From Eutreptiella sp. 'Long Island Sound 2002' (lineage: Eukaryota > Euglenozoa > Euglenophyceae > Eutreptiales > Eutreptiaceae), in assembly GCA_964036045.1 (NCBI GenBank), contig OZ038381.1:122205843-122269842 (forward strand): a DNA stretch of 64,000 bases, read 5' to 3'. Made by a program: the position numbers and the translations under genes. Shown here piece by piece: positions 44,640-56,581 of the stretch. Within the stretch, counting starts at the first letter, position 1; each line of letters begins with the position of its first letter. A model generated the notes under the pieces. That model did not search any database. It saw only the letters and a program-made list of their open reading frames with translations, and was not told where the DNA came from.

Positions 44640-47440
44640 TGGCCGCCCGTCCTCTGGAGCGGGCGGCCAGGGTCCCGCGTCCGGCGTGTCCCGGGTGCGG
44701 TCGATGCGGGCGTGTGGACCCAGCACCGGCCCCACAGCGTGCGCGCTTGCGAGCCGGCGTTGTTCGCTGTGGGGGTGGCAGAAGGGCGTCCCCGGGGGGG
44801 GTGCCTTCCGCCGTTGTGGGGGGCGCCTGGTGTCAGGCGCTGTCCCTCCCCCGACCGCCCGTCCTCCGGAGCAGGCAGCCAGGGTTCCGCGACCCGTGTG
44901 TCCCGGGTGCGGTCGATGCGGGCGTGTGGACCCAGCACCGGCCCCACAGCGTGCGCCCTTGCGGGCCGGCGTTGCTCGCTGTGGGGGTGGCGGAAGGGCG
45001 TCCCCGGGGGGGGTGCCTTCCACCGTTGTGAGGGGCGCCTGGTGTCAGGCGCTGTCCCTCCCCCGGCCGCCCGTCCTCTGGAGCGGGCGGCCGGGGTTTC
45101 GCGACCCGTGTGTCCCGGGTGCGGTCGATGCGCGCGTGTGAGCCCAGCACCGGCCCCACAGCGTGCGCCCTTGCGGGCCGGCGTTGCTCACTGTGGGCAT
45201 GGTGGAAGGGCGTCCCCGGGGGGGGTGCCTTCCACCGTGTTGTGTGGGGCGCCTGGTGTCAGGCGCTGTCCCTCCCCCGGCCGCCCGTCCTCTGGAGCGG
45301 GCCGCCAGGGTCCCGCGTCCCGCGTGTCCCGGGTGCGGTCGATGCGGGCGTGTGGACCCAGCACCAGCCCCACAGCGTGCGCCCTTGCGGGCCGGCGTTG
45401 TTCGCTGTGGGGGTGGCGGAGGGGCGTCTCCGGGGGGGTGCCTTCCGCCGCTGTGAGGGGCGCCTGGTGTCAGGCGCTGTCCCTCCCCTGACCGCCCGTC
45501 CTCCGGAGCGGGCAGCCAGGGTTCCGCGACCCGTGTGTCCCGGGTGCGGTCGATGCGGGCGTGTGGACCCAGCAGCGGCCCCACAGCGTGCGCCCTTGCG
45601 GGCCGGCGTTGCTCGCTGTGGGGGTGGCGGAAGGGCGTCCCCGGGGGGGGTGCCTTCCACCGTTGTGAGGGGCGCCTGGTGTCAGGCGCTGTCCCTCCCC
45701 CGGCCGCCCGTCCTCTGGAGCGGGCAGCCGGGGTTCCGCGACCCGTGTGTCCCGGGTGCGGTCGATGCGGGCGTGTGGACCCAGCACCGGCCCCACAGCG
45801 TGCGCCCTTGCGGGCCGGCGTTGCTCGCTGTGGGGGTGGCGGAAGGGCGTCCCCGGGGGGGGTGCCTTCCACCGTGTTGTGGGGGGCGCCTGGTGTCAGG
45901 CGCCGTCCCTCCCCCGACCGCCCGTCCTCAGGAGCGGGCAGCCGGGGTTCCGCGACCCGTGTGTCCCGGGTGCGGTCGATGCGGGCGTGTGAGCCCAGCA
46001 CCGGCCCCACAGCGTGCGCCCTTGCGGGCCGGCGTTGCTCACTGTGGGGGTGGTGGAAGGGCGTCCCCGGGGGGGGTGCCTTCCACCGTGTTGTGTGGGG
46101 CGCCTGGTGTCAGGCGCTGTCCCTCCCCCGGCCGCCCGTCCTCTGGAGCGGGCCGCCAGGGTCCCGCGTCCCGCGTGTCCCGGGTGCGGTCGATGCGGGC
46201 GTGTGGACCCAGCACCGGCCCCACAGCGTGCGCCCTTGCGGGCCGGCGTTGTTCGCTGTGGGGGTGGCGGAGGGGCGTCTCCGGGGGGGGTGGCTTCCGC
46301 CGCTGTGAGGGGCGCCTGGTGTCAGGCGCTGTCCCTCCCCTGACCGCCCGTCCTCCGGAGCGGGCAGCCAGGGTTCCGCGACCCGTGTGTCCCGGGTGCG
46401 GTCGATGCGGGCGTGTGGACCTAGCAGCGGCCCCACAGCGTGCGCCCTTGCGGGCCGGCGTTGCTCGCTGTGGGGGTGGCGGAAGGGCTTCCCCGGGGGG
46501 GGTGCCTTCCACCGTTGTGAGGGGCGCCTGGTGTCAGGCGCTGTCCCTCCCCAGGCCGCCCGTCCTCTGGAGCGGGCAGCCAGGGTTCCGCGACCCGTGT
46601 GTCCCGGGTGCGGTCGATGCGGGCGTGTGGACCCCGCACCGGCCCCACAGCGTGCGCCCTTGCGGGCCGGCGTTGCTCGCTGTGGGGGTGGCGGAAGGGC
46701 GTCCCCGGGGGGGGTGCCTTCCACCGTTGTGAGGGGCGCCTGGTGTCAGGCGCTGTCCCTCCCCCGGCCGCCCGTCCTCTGGAGCGGGCAGCCGGGGTTC
46801 CGCGACCCGTGTGTCCCGGGTGCGGTCGATGCGGGCGTGTGGACCCAGCACCGGCCCCACAGCGTGCGCCCTTGCGGGCCGGCGTTGCTCGCTGTGGGGG
46901 TAGCGGAAGGGCGTCCCCGGGGGGGCTGCCTTCCACCGTTGTGAGGGGCGCCTGGTGTCAGGCGCTGTCCCTCCCCCGGCCGCCCGTCCTCTGGAGCGGG
47001 CAGCCAGGGTTCCGCGACCCGTGTGTCCCGGGTGCGGTCGATGCGGGCGTGTGGACCCAGCACCGGCCCCACAGCGTGCGCCCTTGCGGGCCGGCGTTGC
47101 TCGCTGTGGGGGTGGCGGAAGGGCGTCCCCGGGGGGGGGTGCCTTCCACCGTTGTGAGGGGCGCCTGGTGTCAGGCGCTGTCCCTCCCCCGGCCGCCCGT
47201 CCTCTGGAGCGGGCAGCCTGGGTTCCGCCACCCGTGTGTCCCGGGTGTGGTCGATGCGGGCGTGTGGACCCTGCACTGGCCCCACAGCGTGCGCCCTTGC
47301 GGGACGGCTTTGCTCGCTGTGGGGGTGGCGGGTGGGCGTCCCCGGGGGGGGGTGCCTTCCACCGTTGTGAGGGGCGCCTGGTGTCAGGCGCTGTCCCTCC
47401 CCCGGCCGCCCGTCCACTGGAGCGGGCAGCCAGGGTTCCG
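44640..47440 (+). repeat. 212-bp tandem satellite, about 13 copies, with higher-order structure
   Basis: TCGATGCG recurs at 44701, 44913, 45125, 45339, 45550, 45762, 45976, 46190, 46402, 46614, 46826, 47038 and 47251, a spacing of 211-214 bp. The block starting at 45125 repeats from 45976 with the same variants (for example GAGCCCAGC and TTGCTCACTG, then GGGCCGCCAGGGTCCCGCG), a four-unit period of 851 bp. Units match the 209-bp satellite at 4.1 kb in order (GGACC(C)...CACCGGCCCCACAGCGTGCGC). Open frames of several hundred residues here are artefacts. Confidence 0.95.
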
Positions 47441-48465
<1,025 letters not shown>

Positions 48466-48741
48466 GCAGTCGGTCGGCGTCACGCTGGCCGGGCGTGTGC
48501 CGACGACGACCGAGGGGGGGGGGGGGCGCCGTGGTGTGGGGGGGGGGGGGTGCGTGTGGAGGAGGGTGGGGCCACCTGAGGACGTCACCCTGGAGCCCTC
48601 CCCCGTCTCGCGGGGGGAGAGTTACTCATTCTGTGCGAAGCGGCTGTGGCGGGGGCGGAGGGTGGGGCGGTGACCTTGGGGTGGGGAAGGCACGCCCGGG
48701 TCCACGGACAGTCCGCGCCTTGCCCGAACATCCCGCCGAGG

Positions 48742-48769
48742 TGGCCGTTCCTCGTGTGAGGCCGTGGCG
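48742..48769. repeat. Target-site duplication of X2, left copy (28 bp)
   Basis: It is identical over all 28 bases to 58468-58495. Copy A carries this stretch once near 32972, with three differences and without an insertion. Confidence 0.92.
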
Positions 48770-49401
48770 CTCCCCCTGGCCCTCGCAATCCAGCAGGATT
48801 ACCCGGCCTACGCACCCTACCCCCTCCTCTCTGCCCTGGAGGGCTTCGCGGACGACACCAACCTCACGGTCGCGCACACCCCACACGAACCCCATGCCCC
48901 GGACCCCGGTCCAACGGTCACCCAACAGGCCAATGACTTACTGGACGTGACCGTCTCCTACCTCTCCCACAACAAATTCATCGTCCACCCCACAAAGTCA
49001 GTGGCCATGATCAGGGGTCTGCCACACCTCCCACCCTAGGGCCACAAGGGCCCCCCATGCAAGTCGTGACAACCACCACCCACCTGGGGGTAATCCAGGC
49101 CGCCAACCCTGAGGACGCCATCCTCCCTCCCAAGTTGCAATCACACCTCGCCCATCTCCCCAGATATGCGTCCCCGACCACCAAGGCCCTCCCCCTGTCC
49201 CACCAGAGCCTGGCGTACTACCTTACCGGGGTCTTGAACGCCTCCATAGGCTTCCAAGCACTCCACCTGACACACCCCACCACCGCCCTCCAGCCGGCCA
49301 CACGCGCCGTGACCAAGGCATGGGCAGCACACGGGGGCTGGCCCACCTCCATACCCACCCGTGCCATCCGAGCATATGGCCCCACTATGGGGACGCCATA
49401 G
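48770..49401 (+). pseudogene. X2 reverse transcriptase, C-terminal part
   Basis: The insertion begins inside the polymerase, at a segment (LPLALAIQ) that precedes the active-site box EGFADDTNL; both catalytic Asp are present. A palm/thumb-like part follows (LSHNKFIVHPTKS). The frame stops at 49037, resumes in another frame at about 49045 (TTTTHLGVIQA, the usual LG box) and shifts again near 49370. Fingers, and any endonuclease, were lost by 5' truncation. Confidence 0.75.
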
Positions 49402-52035
49402 GGGACAAGGTGAAAGCGGCCTACACCAGACACACCGCCCTCCTCCTTCACCGCACGACCCACAACCACTCACCAGAGGTCCGCGAGGTCACCGCAATCC
49501 GCCTCCAAGCCGCACAACGGGCCCGCAACACATGCCCGCGCTGGATACTCCACCAGACAGGCATGCCCACCAACATGAACACGCGCCTGTGGAACCACCT
49601 GCAGCTTCTCCTCCCATCCCCACACCACGCCATACTCACCAACCACACGTGCCCAGAGGAAGGGCCACTAGCGGTCCTCTGTGGGGACCTCCACCATCAC
49701 CCGAAGGGCACCATCCACACCATAGACCTTGTCGATGCCTCCATCACCGTAGTATACGTCACCCTCCCCCAAATGCGGGTCCTGCACCACAGCGGGGCAC
49801 ACCACACCCCCTTTCTACAGCTTCCCGAATGGCCACAATACCGCCTCTTCCACCAGTACCTCACGCAGACGGCACGAGCAGCGGGACACACTCTACCGGG
49901 AAGCAAAAACATGCACACAGCCTACCGAGAATTCACAAAGCAACACCCCCGACCCGTCTCAGCGACACCGCCCTACGCACCCACCGGATCGAGACACGAA
50001 CCCGTCCCCCCGGTGACGGGCCCAGTCCCACCACAAACCCTGCTACTGGCCCCGAATGAAGCCAAACCCAAGCAGACCACCGTCATCCACCACGGGGCAA
50101 AATGGCGCATACCGAAACACCACATGACCGCCCGAGACCTACCACGGGTCCCCCATGATTCCCAGAGCATGCCACGCACATGTTGGGCCTGTGACCCCGA
50201 GGCACCAACCACACCATGGCCCGTACTACACCTCATAGCACGCCACCACACCCACCCCACAACCCACCTACCACCACAGGCCTACGCATGGATAGCCCCA
50301 TGGTTCCACCGCACCGACACTAACCCCACAGTAGCATGGAACCCCGACCACGCGCCCAAATGGCTCTTCACCACTACACCCACATGGCCCCGCCCCGGCC
50401 CGGCAGGAGTCGCCATCCGTTACAGCATGTACGAGCCAGGCAGAACGGGCAAGCACGAGCACCCCTACTATCCGCTCCACCACTCCTGCCACACACCGGA
50501 GCACCGAACACAAACCCTCACATGCCACGACCTAAACCCCTACACAGCCTACATCCTCCACTACATCTACTCCTACCTTACACAAGGACGGCCGGAGCAG
50601 GGACTCATAGACCTGTCCCCCCAAGCGAAACACATCATCTCCAAAGAAATAGGGGTGTACGCCACCCTTATCCTGCAGCCCACAACCCCAGTAGCCCACC
50701 TCACCACGGGCCTTGCCATATACGCCTACCTGCCCATGAACCCATGTCGCCTCCCACAACCATCACTGGCGGACAGGCTCTTCTTCACCGACGCCTCAGG
50801 CGAATCCGCCCTCACGCCCATCACCGGGGGGGGGCACCCTGCAGCTAACCCACACCGGGGGACACTACCACATGGACCACCAAACGGGCCACACCACCTA
50901 TGGGGCCTCTTTCCACGGGGAGCTAGGGGCCATGGCCGACGCCATCACCGAGATCGCGGCCCACCTACCCGCCCACTCCCCGCACATCGTCCGGGTCTGG
51001 TTCGTGGTAGACGCCACTGTCGACACACACCTGCTCCTCCGCATAGCAAGGCAACCACTTCACAAAGCCACCGCGACGAGCCTCGGCACCCAGGCACTGC
51101 TGCTCTGGAAAGCCCTTCGCAGCCTTCCCCCCTACGTCCAACTCCACATCGTGAAACAAGAGTCCCACAGACACCAATACGGAAATGGTAAGGTCGACAA
51201 CCAGGCAGTACACCAGCGCACAACACACCTACCAGCCCTCCAGATCCCTGACCTCGGCCGCAACCACACACACCTCCAACACGTGCCCCCTGTACCCGAG
51301 CCCCATCAGACCCCGGACTGGGTACCAGAGGACGCCCCCTATTTCTCCCACGACAGAGCATACCACTACCCCAACTGCATCCAACATCTCGCCCGCGTGC
51401 TCGGCGACGCAGACAGCCGGGCGCACATCCAGGAGCTCCAGGACAGACTGCAAGTCCCCCTCTACCACTCAGCGCTGCGCCCAGCAATCGTCTCAGCCCA
51501 CATCCAAAAACGACGCATCCAGCTCCTCAGGGAAAAACTGCCATTCCTCATCAGGGTCGCCGGATGGCTCGCCCGCAAGCACATCCACGTCTCCGACGAA
51601 CACACCCGTTGCCCGTGCGACCACACCATCCCGGAGGACTGGGAACACTTCAAGAAATGCCCCCTCCATACAGGCAGGGACACGCTAGTGGGCTGGTCCC
51701 CGGCGGAAACCCTGCGACAACACGGAGGATGGCCAACCCACAGCCACGCACACCAGGCCACCGAACACCTCTTCCGGGAACCCCTGATCAAAGAAGCCAC
51801 CATGAGAGGGGCAGTGACACAGGCCCTGCACCGACACCTCACCAAACACACGGAAAGCCCCATGGAGGCAGCAGCACACCTCCAGCTAGAAGCAGTCCGC
51901 AGAGCAGCGGCCCAAATGGTACACCGCAAACACCTCCTGTTAACACACGCAGAGCAACTCACCGACCCCACCGCCAGGGAACACATGCAGCGTCTCATCC
52001 ATTACCATGCCGTGCATGACCCAGACGTCCACTAA
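49320..52035 (+). pseudogene. X2 pol C-terminal half: connection, RNase H and CCHC zinc finger
   Basis: A connection region of about 480 residues includes CWACDPEAP. RNase H begins with LFFTDASGE. The frame then shifts in a G9 run near 50826 and continues in the frame of 50872-52035 with FHGELGAMADAI (Glu), FVVDATVD (Asp) and GKVDNQAV (Asp), so the full D-E-D-D set is present across the break. A zinc finger, CPCDHTIPEDWEHFKKC, follows about 180 residues later, then a helical tail. Only the run-length shift separates the halves, so an assembly error is a real alternative to a mutation. Confidence 0.72.
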
Positions 52036-54124
52036 CCCACTCCGCGCCCCGCACGCGCCCCCCATCTCCATCCACAGGTCTCCAAGACACCACCACAGCG
52101 CCCCGAGACCCGTCTCACACCCAAGAAGCCACCCGGCACCGCCCAGTCCGGCCGAGCCCAACCAGGGCCAACCATGCATCAACGTAGACGCGCAAGACCC
52201 CGGCAGCCCATCCAGCCCACCCCCCCCGGACTCGGGGCACCCCCCCCTCACACCGGCCACCATCTGCGACCCCGACCTCCTCCGAGCAACCCTTCAAAAC
52301 AGGGCCCCGACCACCCCCCTGGGCAGGTACCGCCTACAAGAGGACTGGACCAAGCTCACCTTCAAAGCCCTCCGGGACCTGACCAGCCCAGGCAGCGGCC
52401 TCCACGAGACCATCGTAGACCTGGTACTCTGGCGAGCCAGCAAACACACCCGGGGCCAGCACGTCTGGATCCCCCCCATCGAGTGGGGCCAGGCCCTGAC
52501 GCACGACACCGGCATCAACGTCACGCGTCAAGGGACCGTACGCCTACGACGGGCCCCATCCAAGACGGACCACCCAGGGGACCCGAACCGCCCGGAGCAG
52601 TGGGAACAGGCCACCGCGCCAAACCGCGACACCGCCCTCCGCGCCGCCGTCCTCCGCACCCCAGACGACAACCTCCCCGCCCCACCTACAGACAGTGACC
52701 AATCCCCGCCGGAGGTCTGGGTTACAGTCCTCGAGCGCGGCCACTACTACGTGATAGCCGCTACGGCTACGTCCCCCGGCCCGCAATGGCTCGTCCAAGG
52801 GACAGACACCATGTTCGCCCCGGAGACCGCCCCATCAGGGGCAGTGGGGGACCCCACCACCCAGCACAGGGTCCTCAGGGGCGTCCACCAGCCAGGGGAC
52901 AAGCCCCGGGGCCGCGCCCTGGCCCAAATCACCTCAGGGAAGGCGGGCTACCACCTGGGATTGGCCATACTCTGCCTAACCCACTGGATCCAGCGCCGCT
53001 GGCCACCCACGGGGACCGTGCCCTGGGTTTGGGCCATCCCCACCGCCCACACACAAGTCGAGGCAGGCCCGGACACACGACCAAACCCCCCCCCCAGACC
53101 GAAATGGTCCCTCACCTGCAGGTACCACGCCATCCACAGGGTCCTCAACCGCGCGGGTCTTAGCCCAAAGCTAGCATACCCCCTTCCCACCACAGACCAA
53201 GAGGTCCACCAGATACGCAAGCTCGTCTGTGAAATCCTTGCCGCGGCAGCAGAAGACGGCAAGCTTCTCCTCCAAACCACCCGGCCTACAACTGCCCACG
53301 CAAGCGCGCCGCGGCAAGCGGACACACACACCGACACAGCACACCCCACCGCACGATTCCCGCCCATGCCCCTCCCCTCTGGCTGCTCGCTCGGAGACCC
53401 ACAGACGCCCATCATCGCGCGCACCCCCGGGCCCCGCGACAGGGGCCTCCCCCAGCACACGCCCGCCACACACCCAACCGCCGGACACCCTTCACCGCCC
53501 CCCACACTCGACAACCCACACACACCCGCCGAGAGGAGCCCCGCGCCCCGCGGCACGCCCACCCCACCCAGTGGCCCGCCAACGCCCCCCGCACACACCC
53601 CAGAGGACCCAGGCCCGCCCGCCCCGGCCCCTGAATGCAGCCCAAGCGAGCTGTTCCCCCACGCGGACGCCAACCCACACGACCTCGCACATTGCAGGAC
53701 CCGGGCCCAGCCAAGCCCAGAAGGAAAAGGCCACAGCCCCGCGCCTCCCTCCCCCGCCGCTGCCGACCAGATCGGCCCGCCGGGCCACCAGGTCACGACC
53801 CGGCCCCCCCAGCCGCCCGCCCCCAACCTACAGCCCGAGGACATGCCCTCACTCCTGCCCGCCGTGGCCGCAGCAGAAGCCGCCGCCCACAAGCCCGCCC
53901 GCATCACAGCCCAACCCGCGTCCAAGACCTCCTCCTCATCCCCAGCCTCGTCCACCTCCTCCACCTCATCCTCCGACCCCCCCCTCGCCGCCGCCCTCAT
54001 CCTCAAGGCCACGGCAAAAGCCAAGGCCGGGGCCGCACACACCGACCCCCCAACCCCCACACAGGCGACTCGGGCACCCCGGCAACGCACCGGGACGACC
54101 CCTGACCCGACATCAGCGCCCTGA
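52007..54124 (+). CDS. X2 downstream ORF of 705 codons, possible cysteine-protease-like fold
   Basis: It overlaps the end of the pol frame by 29 bases. After a Pro-rich leader of about 85 residues comes a folded-looking part, about 85-430: DWTKLTFKALRDL, TIVDLVLWRASKHTRGQHVW, WVTVLERGHYYVIAATAT, PQWLVQGTDTMF, HLGLAILCLTHWIQRRW. The order (helical start, a V-W-I-P-P strand, a strand with HYY, then W-L-V) recalls C48/Ulp1-type proteases, but I cannot find a convincing Asp or Cys of the triad, so this is only a hint. The last third is Pro/Ala/Thr-rich. It is uninterrupted, unlike pol. Confidence 0.55.
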   Translation: MPCMTQTSTNPLRAPHAPPISIHRSPRHHHSAPRPVSHPRSHPAPPSPAEPNQGQPCINVDAQDPGSPSSPPPPDSGHPPLTPATICDPDLLRATLQNRAPTTPLGRYRLQEDWTKLTFKALRDLTSPGSGLHETIVDLVLWRASKHTRGQHVWIPPIEWGQALTHDTGINVTRQGTVRLRRAPSKTDHPGDPNRPEQWEQATAPNRDTALRAAVLRTPDDNLPAPPTDSDQSPPEVWVTVLERGHYYVIAATATSPGPQWLVQGTDTMFAPETAPSGAVGDPTTQHRVLRGVHQPGDKPRGRALAQITSGKAGYHLGLAILCLTHWIQRRWPPTGTVPWVWAIPTAHTQVEAGPDTRPNPPPRPKWSLTCRYHAIHRVLNRAGLSPKLAYPLPTTDQEVHQIRKLVCEILAAAAEDGKLLLQTTRPTTAHASAPRQADTHTDTAHPTARFPPMPLPSGCSLGDPQTPIIARTPGPRDRGLPQHTPATHPTAGHPSPPPTLDNPHTPAERSPAPRGTPTPPSGPPTPPAHTPEDPGPPAPAPECSPSELFPHADANPHDLAHCRTRAQPSPEGKGHSPAPPSPAAADQIGPPGHQVTTRPPQPPAPNLQPEDMPSLLPAVAAAEAAAHKPARITAQPASKTSSSSPASSTSSTSSSDPPLAAALILKATAKAKAGAAHTDPPTPTQATRAPRQRTGTTPDPTSAP

Positions 54125-54523
54125 CACCTCCGGACAGAGGTACTCCTCAACCTGGAACCGGACCCCAACCCCAAACCCGACCCCAAACCCAAGCCGGCGC
54201 CCACGCGAGCACACACAACACCACAAACGCAACGACACAAACCCGACGGACACCACCCCCGCCCGGACCCTCGCCCAAGCCAGGACCCCCCACCCACCGC
54301 AACCCGCGCCGCCCTCCCGCCGACACCCACCACCACCGCAGAGGCGGCCACCCAGCACGACCCCATCCAAGCCCTCGTCCGCATCCCCGTCACCAAGCGC
54401 CCCGTCATCCATCCCCCACAAAACACCACCACCGCCGGCCAAACCGACCCAAGAACGTGGGACCCCTCGACCACCGTCACCGTCAAGCCCGGCCCCCAAC
54501 CCGCCCCCCCTGCCCACCACATA
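54125..54523. other. Spacer between the two X2 downstream ORFs
   Basis: CA-rich DNA is open in a second frame (to 54524) with no domain. Repeated AACC(C)CAAACCC phrases lie near 54165-54195. Confidence 0.4.
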
Positions 54524-56581
54524 GTGCAGCCTCGGGGACTGCCCACGATGCCCAACCCCCCTCCCCCACAAGGGGGACCGGAAGACCCACAAGGCGTCCA
54601 GGGGCCATACCCGCAACACCAACCCCACCACTACCCACACCACCACCACCAGCGGCCCCACCATCACCACTACCAACACCACCCCCACCACTACCACTGC
54701 CCACCGCCCTACCCCATCGGGCCACAACCCCCCGTGCACGAACAGCACCAGCGGATGGGATGGCAGCCACCGAGCGCTCCACCCGCATACCCAACCTACC
54801 GCCAGGGGCCACCCCCCCCGTACCAGCCACCCCCCCCGTACCAGGAACCGTATCCGTACCCCCCCGGCCACCACGTCCACGCCGAAGGGGCCCCCCGGGC
54901 CCAACCCCGCCAAGGACAGCCACTCGACCCATACCACCAGCCGCTGCCGCCACCACACCCCTACGTGGCGGATCCATGGACGACGGGGGACCCCCCCCCG
55001 TACCAGGCGGCACCGCGCGAGGCCCCCCAGGGGCCGCCGACGCCTCCGGACTGGCCCGACTCGAGCGATGAGGCCCGGTCCCGCAAACGGCGGCGCTCCC
55101 GCTCCCCCCCCGCACGGCACACTCGCCCACGGCGCCAACACTCCCACGGCGCCTCAACCACCCACTCGCGCCCCTCCCGCTCCCCCAGGGGCCACCACAA
55201 CCCCCCGGGACCCCGCTCCCGTCGCTTCCGCTCCCCCGGGCACCACCACGAGCGCCAACGCCGCCCCATGTCCGCCTCCCCCTCCCCCCACCGGCCATAC
55301 AAGACCCCCATCCCCAGCCCCTGCCACCACCACTCCCGCTCCCCCCGACGCAGCCAGGCACGCCACCGCAGCCCCACGTCCATCTCCCCCTCCCCCCACA
55401 CGCCCCGCCGGGCTCCCCGTTCCCCCCGCCGCACGTACCCATCCACGACCCAGAGGCCCCGCCACCACCACTCCCGCTCCCCCGGACGCCACCGAGCGCG
55501 CCACCGCCGCCCCATGTCCACCTCCCCCTCCCGCCCCCCCCTCCGCCCGTACCCGTCCTCCACCCCCAGCCCCCGCCACCGCCGCTCCCGCTCCCCCAGG
55601 CACCGCCACCCCCGCCACCACCACAGGTCCACGTCCTCCCCCCGCCCCTCCAGGACCCCGGGCACGGACCCCTCCCCCCCCCGGGCCCCCGCCCACCTCG
55701 CCTGGTGGTCTCCCCCCGCTCTGCAGGAGGTCCGCCGCTGGGTGAAGTGGGCCGGGGGAGCGGGAAGGCACGAAGGGGTGCACATGGTGCATACCTTCGA
55801 GGAGGTGCGCACCCACACCCCCGCAAACCCCAACGAGGCCGCCCCGGAGGCCATCATGCCGCAAGCGGCATGGGAGGCCCTTCTCCGCAATGCGGTCCAG
55901 GGCCTCCGCCCCCCTACACCCCCCAAGCCCTCCGCCAGTGGCTCCAGGCCACCCATCCCCAGGCCTGGGCCGCCGGCGCCCCCTCCCCGGCCCGCCCCTC
56001 CCGCCACCACCACACCAGGAAGGGGCAGGACAAGGGCAAGGGAAGGGCAAGGGGCACCAAGGAGCACTCAGGCAAGAGGGCACGGAGGGGCCCCAAGTGA
56101 GGGCATGCACTCGCAAAGACAGGACGTCGGAAGCGACACCACGTGGGGGCAGGAAACCACCCAACAACCAGGAAGGGGCGGGAGCGGGGACCAAGACACG
56201 GAGGAAAAGGGCACCACGGCAGGCACCACGACCCACACCCAGGAAGGGCACACCACGACGGGGGGACCAGCGCCGCCCCACCCCCACCAAACACCCCACG
56301 ACACCCGGGGGCGCACCCCCCAACACACACCACCGAAGCAAACATCGGACGCCATGCGGATCACACCAGCGCACACCCACCAGCCACCGGAAACTACACG
56401 GAGAATGAAGGGCACACCTACACGGGGAGAACGGGCCACACCCACAGAGGAAGCCGCAAGGAACGCCGCCGCACGGCGCACCACCACGCCCTCACTGCCA
56501 GGCGACGACCCCGGCCACCACAAGGGCCACCTCACAGGCACCGGAAGAGGACAAAGGCACGGCCGCGGCACCCAGGACTAG
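54524..56581 (+). CDS. X2 downstream ORF with His/Pro-rich N-terminus and RS domain
   Basis: The frame is 685 codons; the first ATG may be at 54548. Residues about 10-170 are Pro-, His- and Tyr-rich (HHHHYQHHPHHYH, PPPYQPPPPYQE). Residues about 185-400 form an RS domain with many RSRSPP-, SRSPR- and HHHSRSP-type repeats, as in splicing regulators. A short ordered stretch follows (ALQEVRRWVKWAGGAGRHEG, AAWEALLRNAVQGL). The remainder is Gly/Pro/Thr-rich. An RS protein encoded by a retroelement could bind RNA or attach to nuclear speckles; that is inference. The frame is open throughout, although the repetitive composition alone would also favour openness. Confidence 0.5.
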   Translation: MQPRGLPTMPNPPPPQGGPEDPQGVQGPYPQHQPHHYPHHHHQRPHHHHYQHHPHHYHCPPPYPIGPQPPVHEQHQRMGWQPPSAPPAYPTYRQGPPPPYQPPPPYQEPYPYPPGHHVHAEGAPRAQPRQGQPLDPYHQPLPPPHPYVADPWTTGDPPPYQAAPREAPQGPPTPPDWPDSSDEARSRKRRRSRSPPARHTRPRRQHSHGASTTHSRPSRSPRGHHNPPGPRSRRFRSPGHHHERQRRPMSASPSPHRPYKTPIPSPCHHHSRSPRRSQARHRSPTSISPSPHTPRRAPRSPRRTYPSTTQRPRHHHSRSPGRHRARHRRPMSTSPSRPPLRPYPSSTPSPRHRRSRSPRHRHPRHHHRSTSSPRPSRTPGTDPSPPRAPAHLAWWSPPALQEVRRWVKWAGGAGRHEGVHMVHTFEEVRTHTPANPNEAAPEAIMPQAAWEALLRNAVQGLRPPTPPKPSASGSRPPIPRPGPPAPPPRPAPPATTTPGRGRTRAREGQGAPRSTQARGHGGAPSEGMHSQRQDVGSDTTWGQETTQQPGRGGSGDQDTEEKGTTAGTTTHTQEGHTTTGGPAPPHPHQTPHDTRGRTPQHTPPKQTSDAMRITPAHTHQPPETTRRMKGTPTRGERATPTEEAARNAAARRTTTPSLPGDDPGHHKGHLTGTGRGQRHGRGTQD

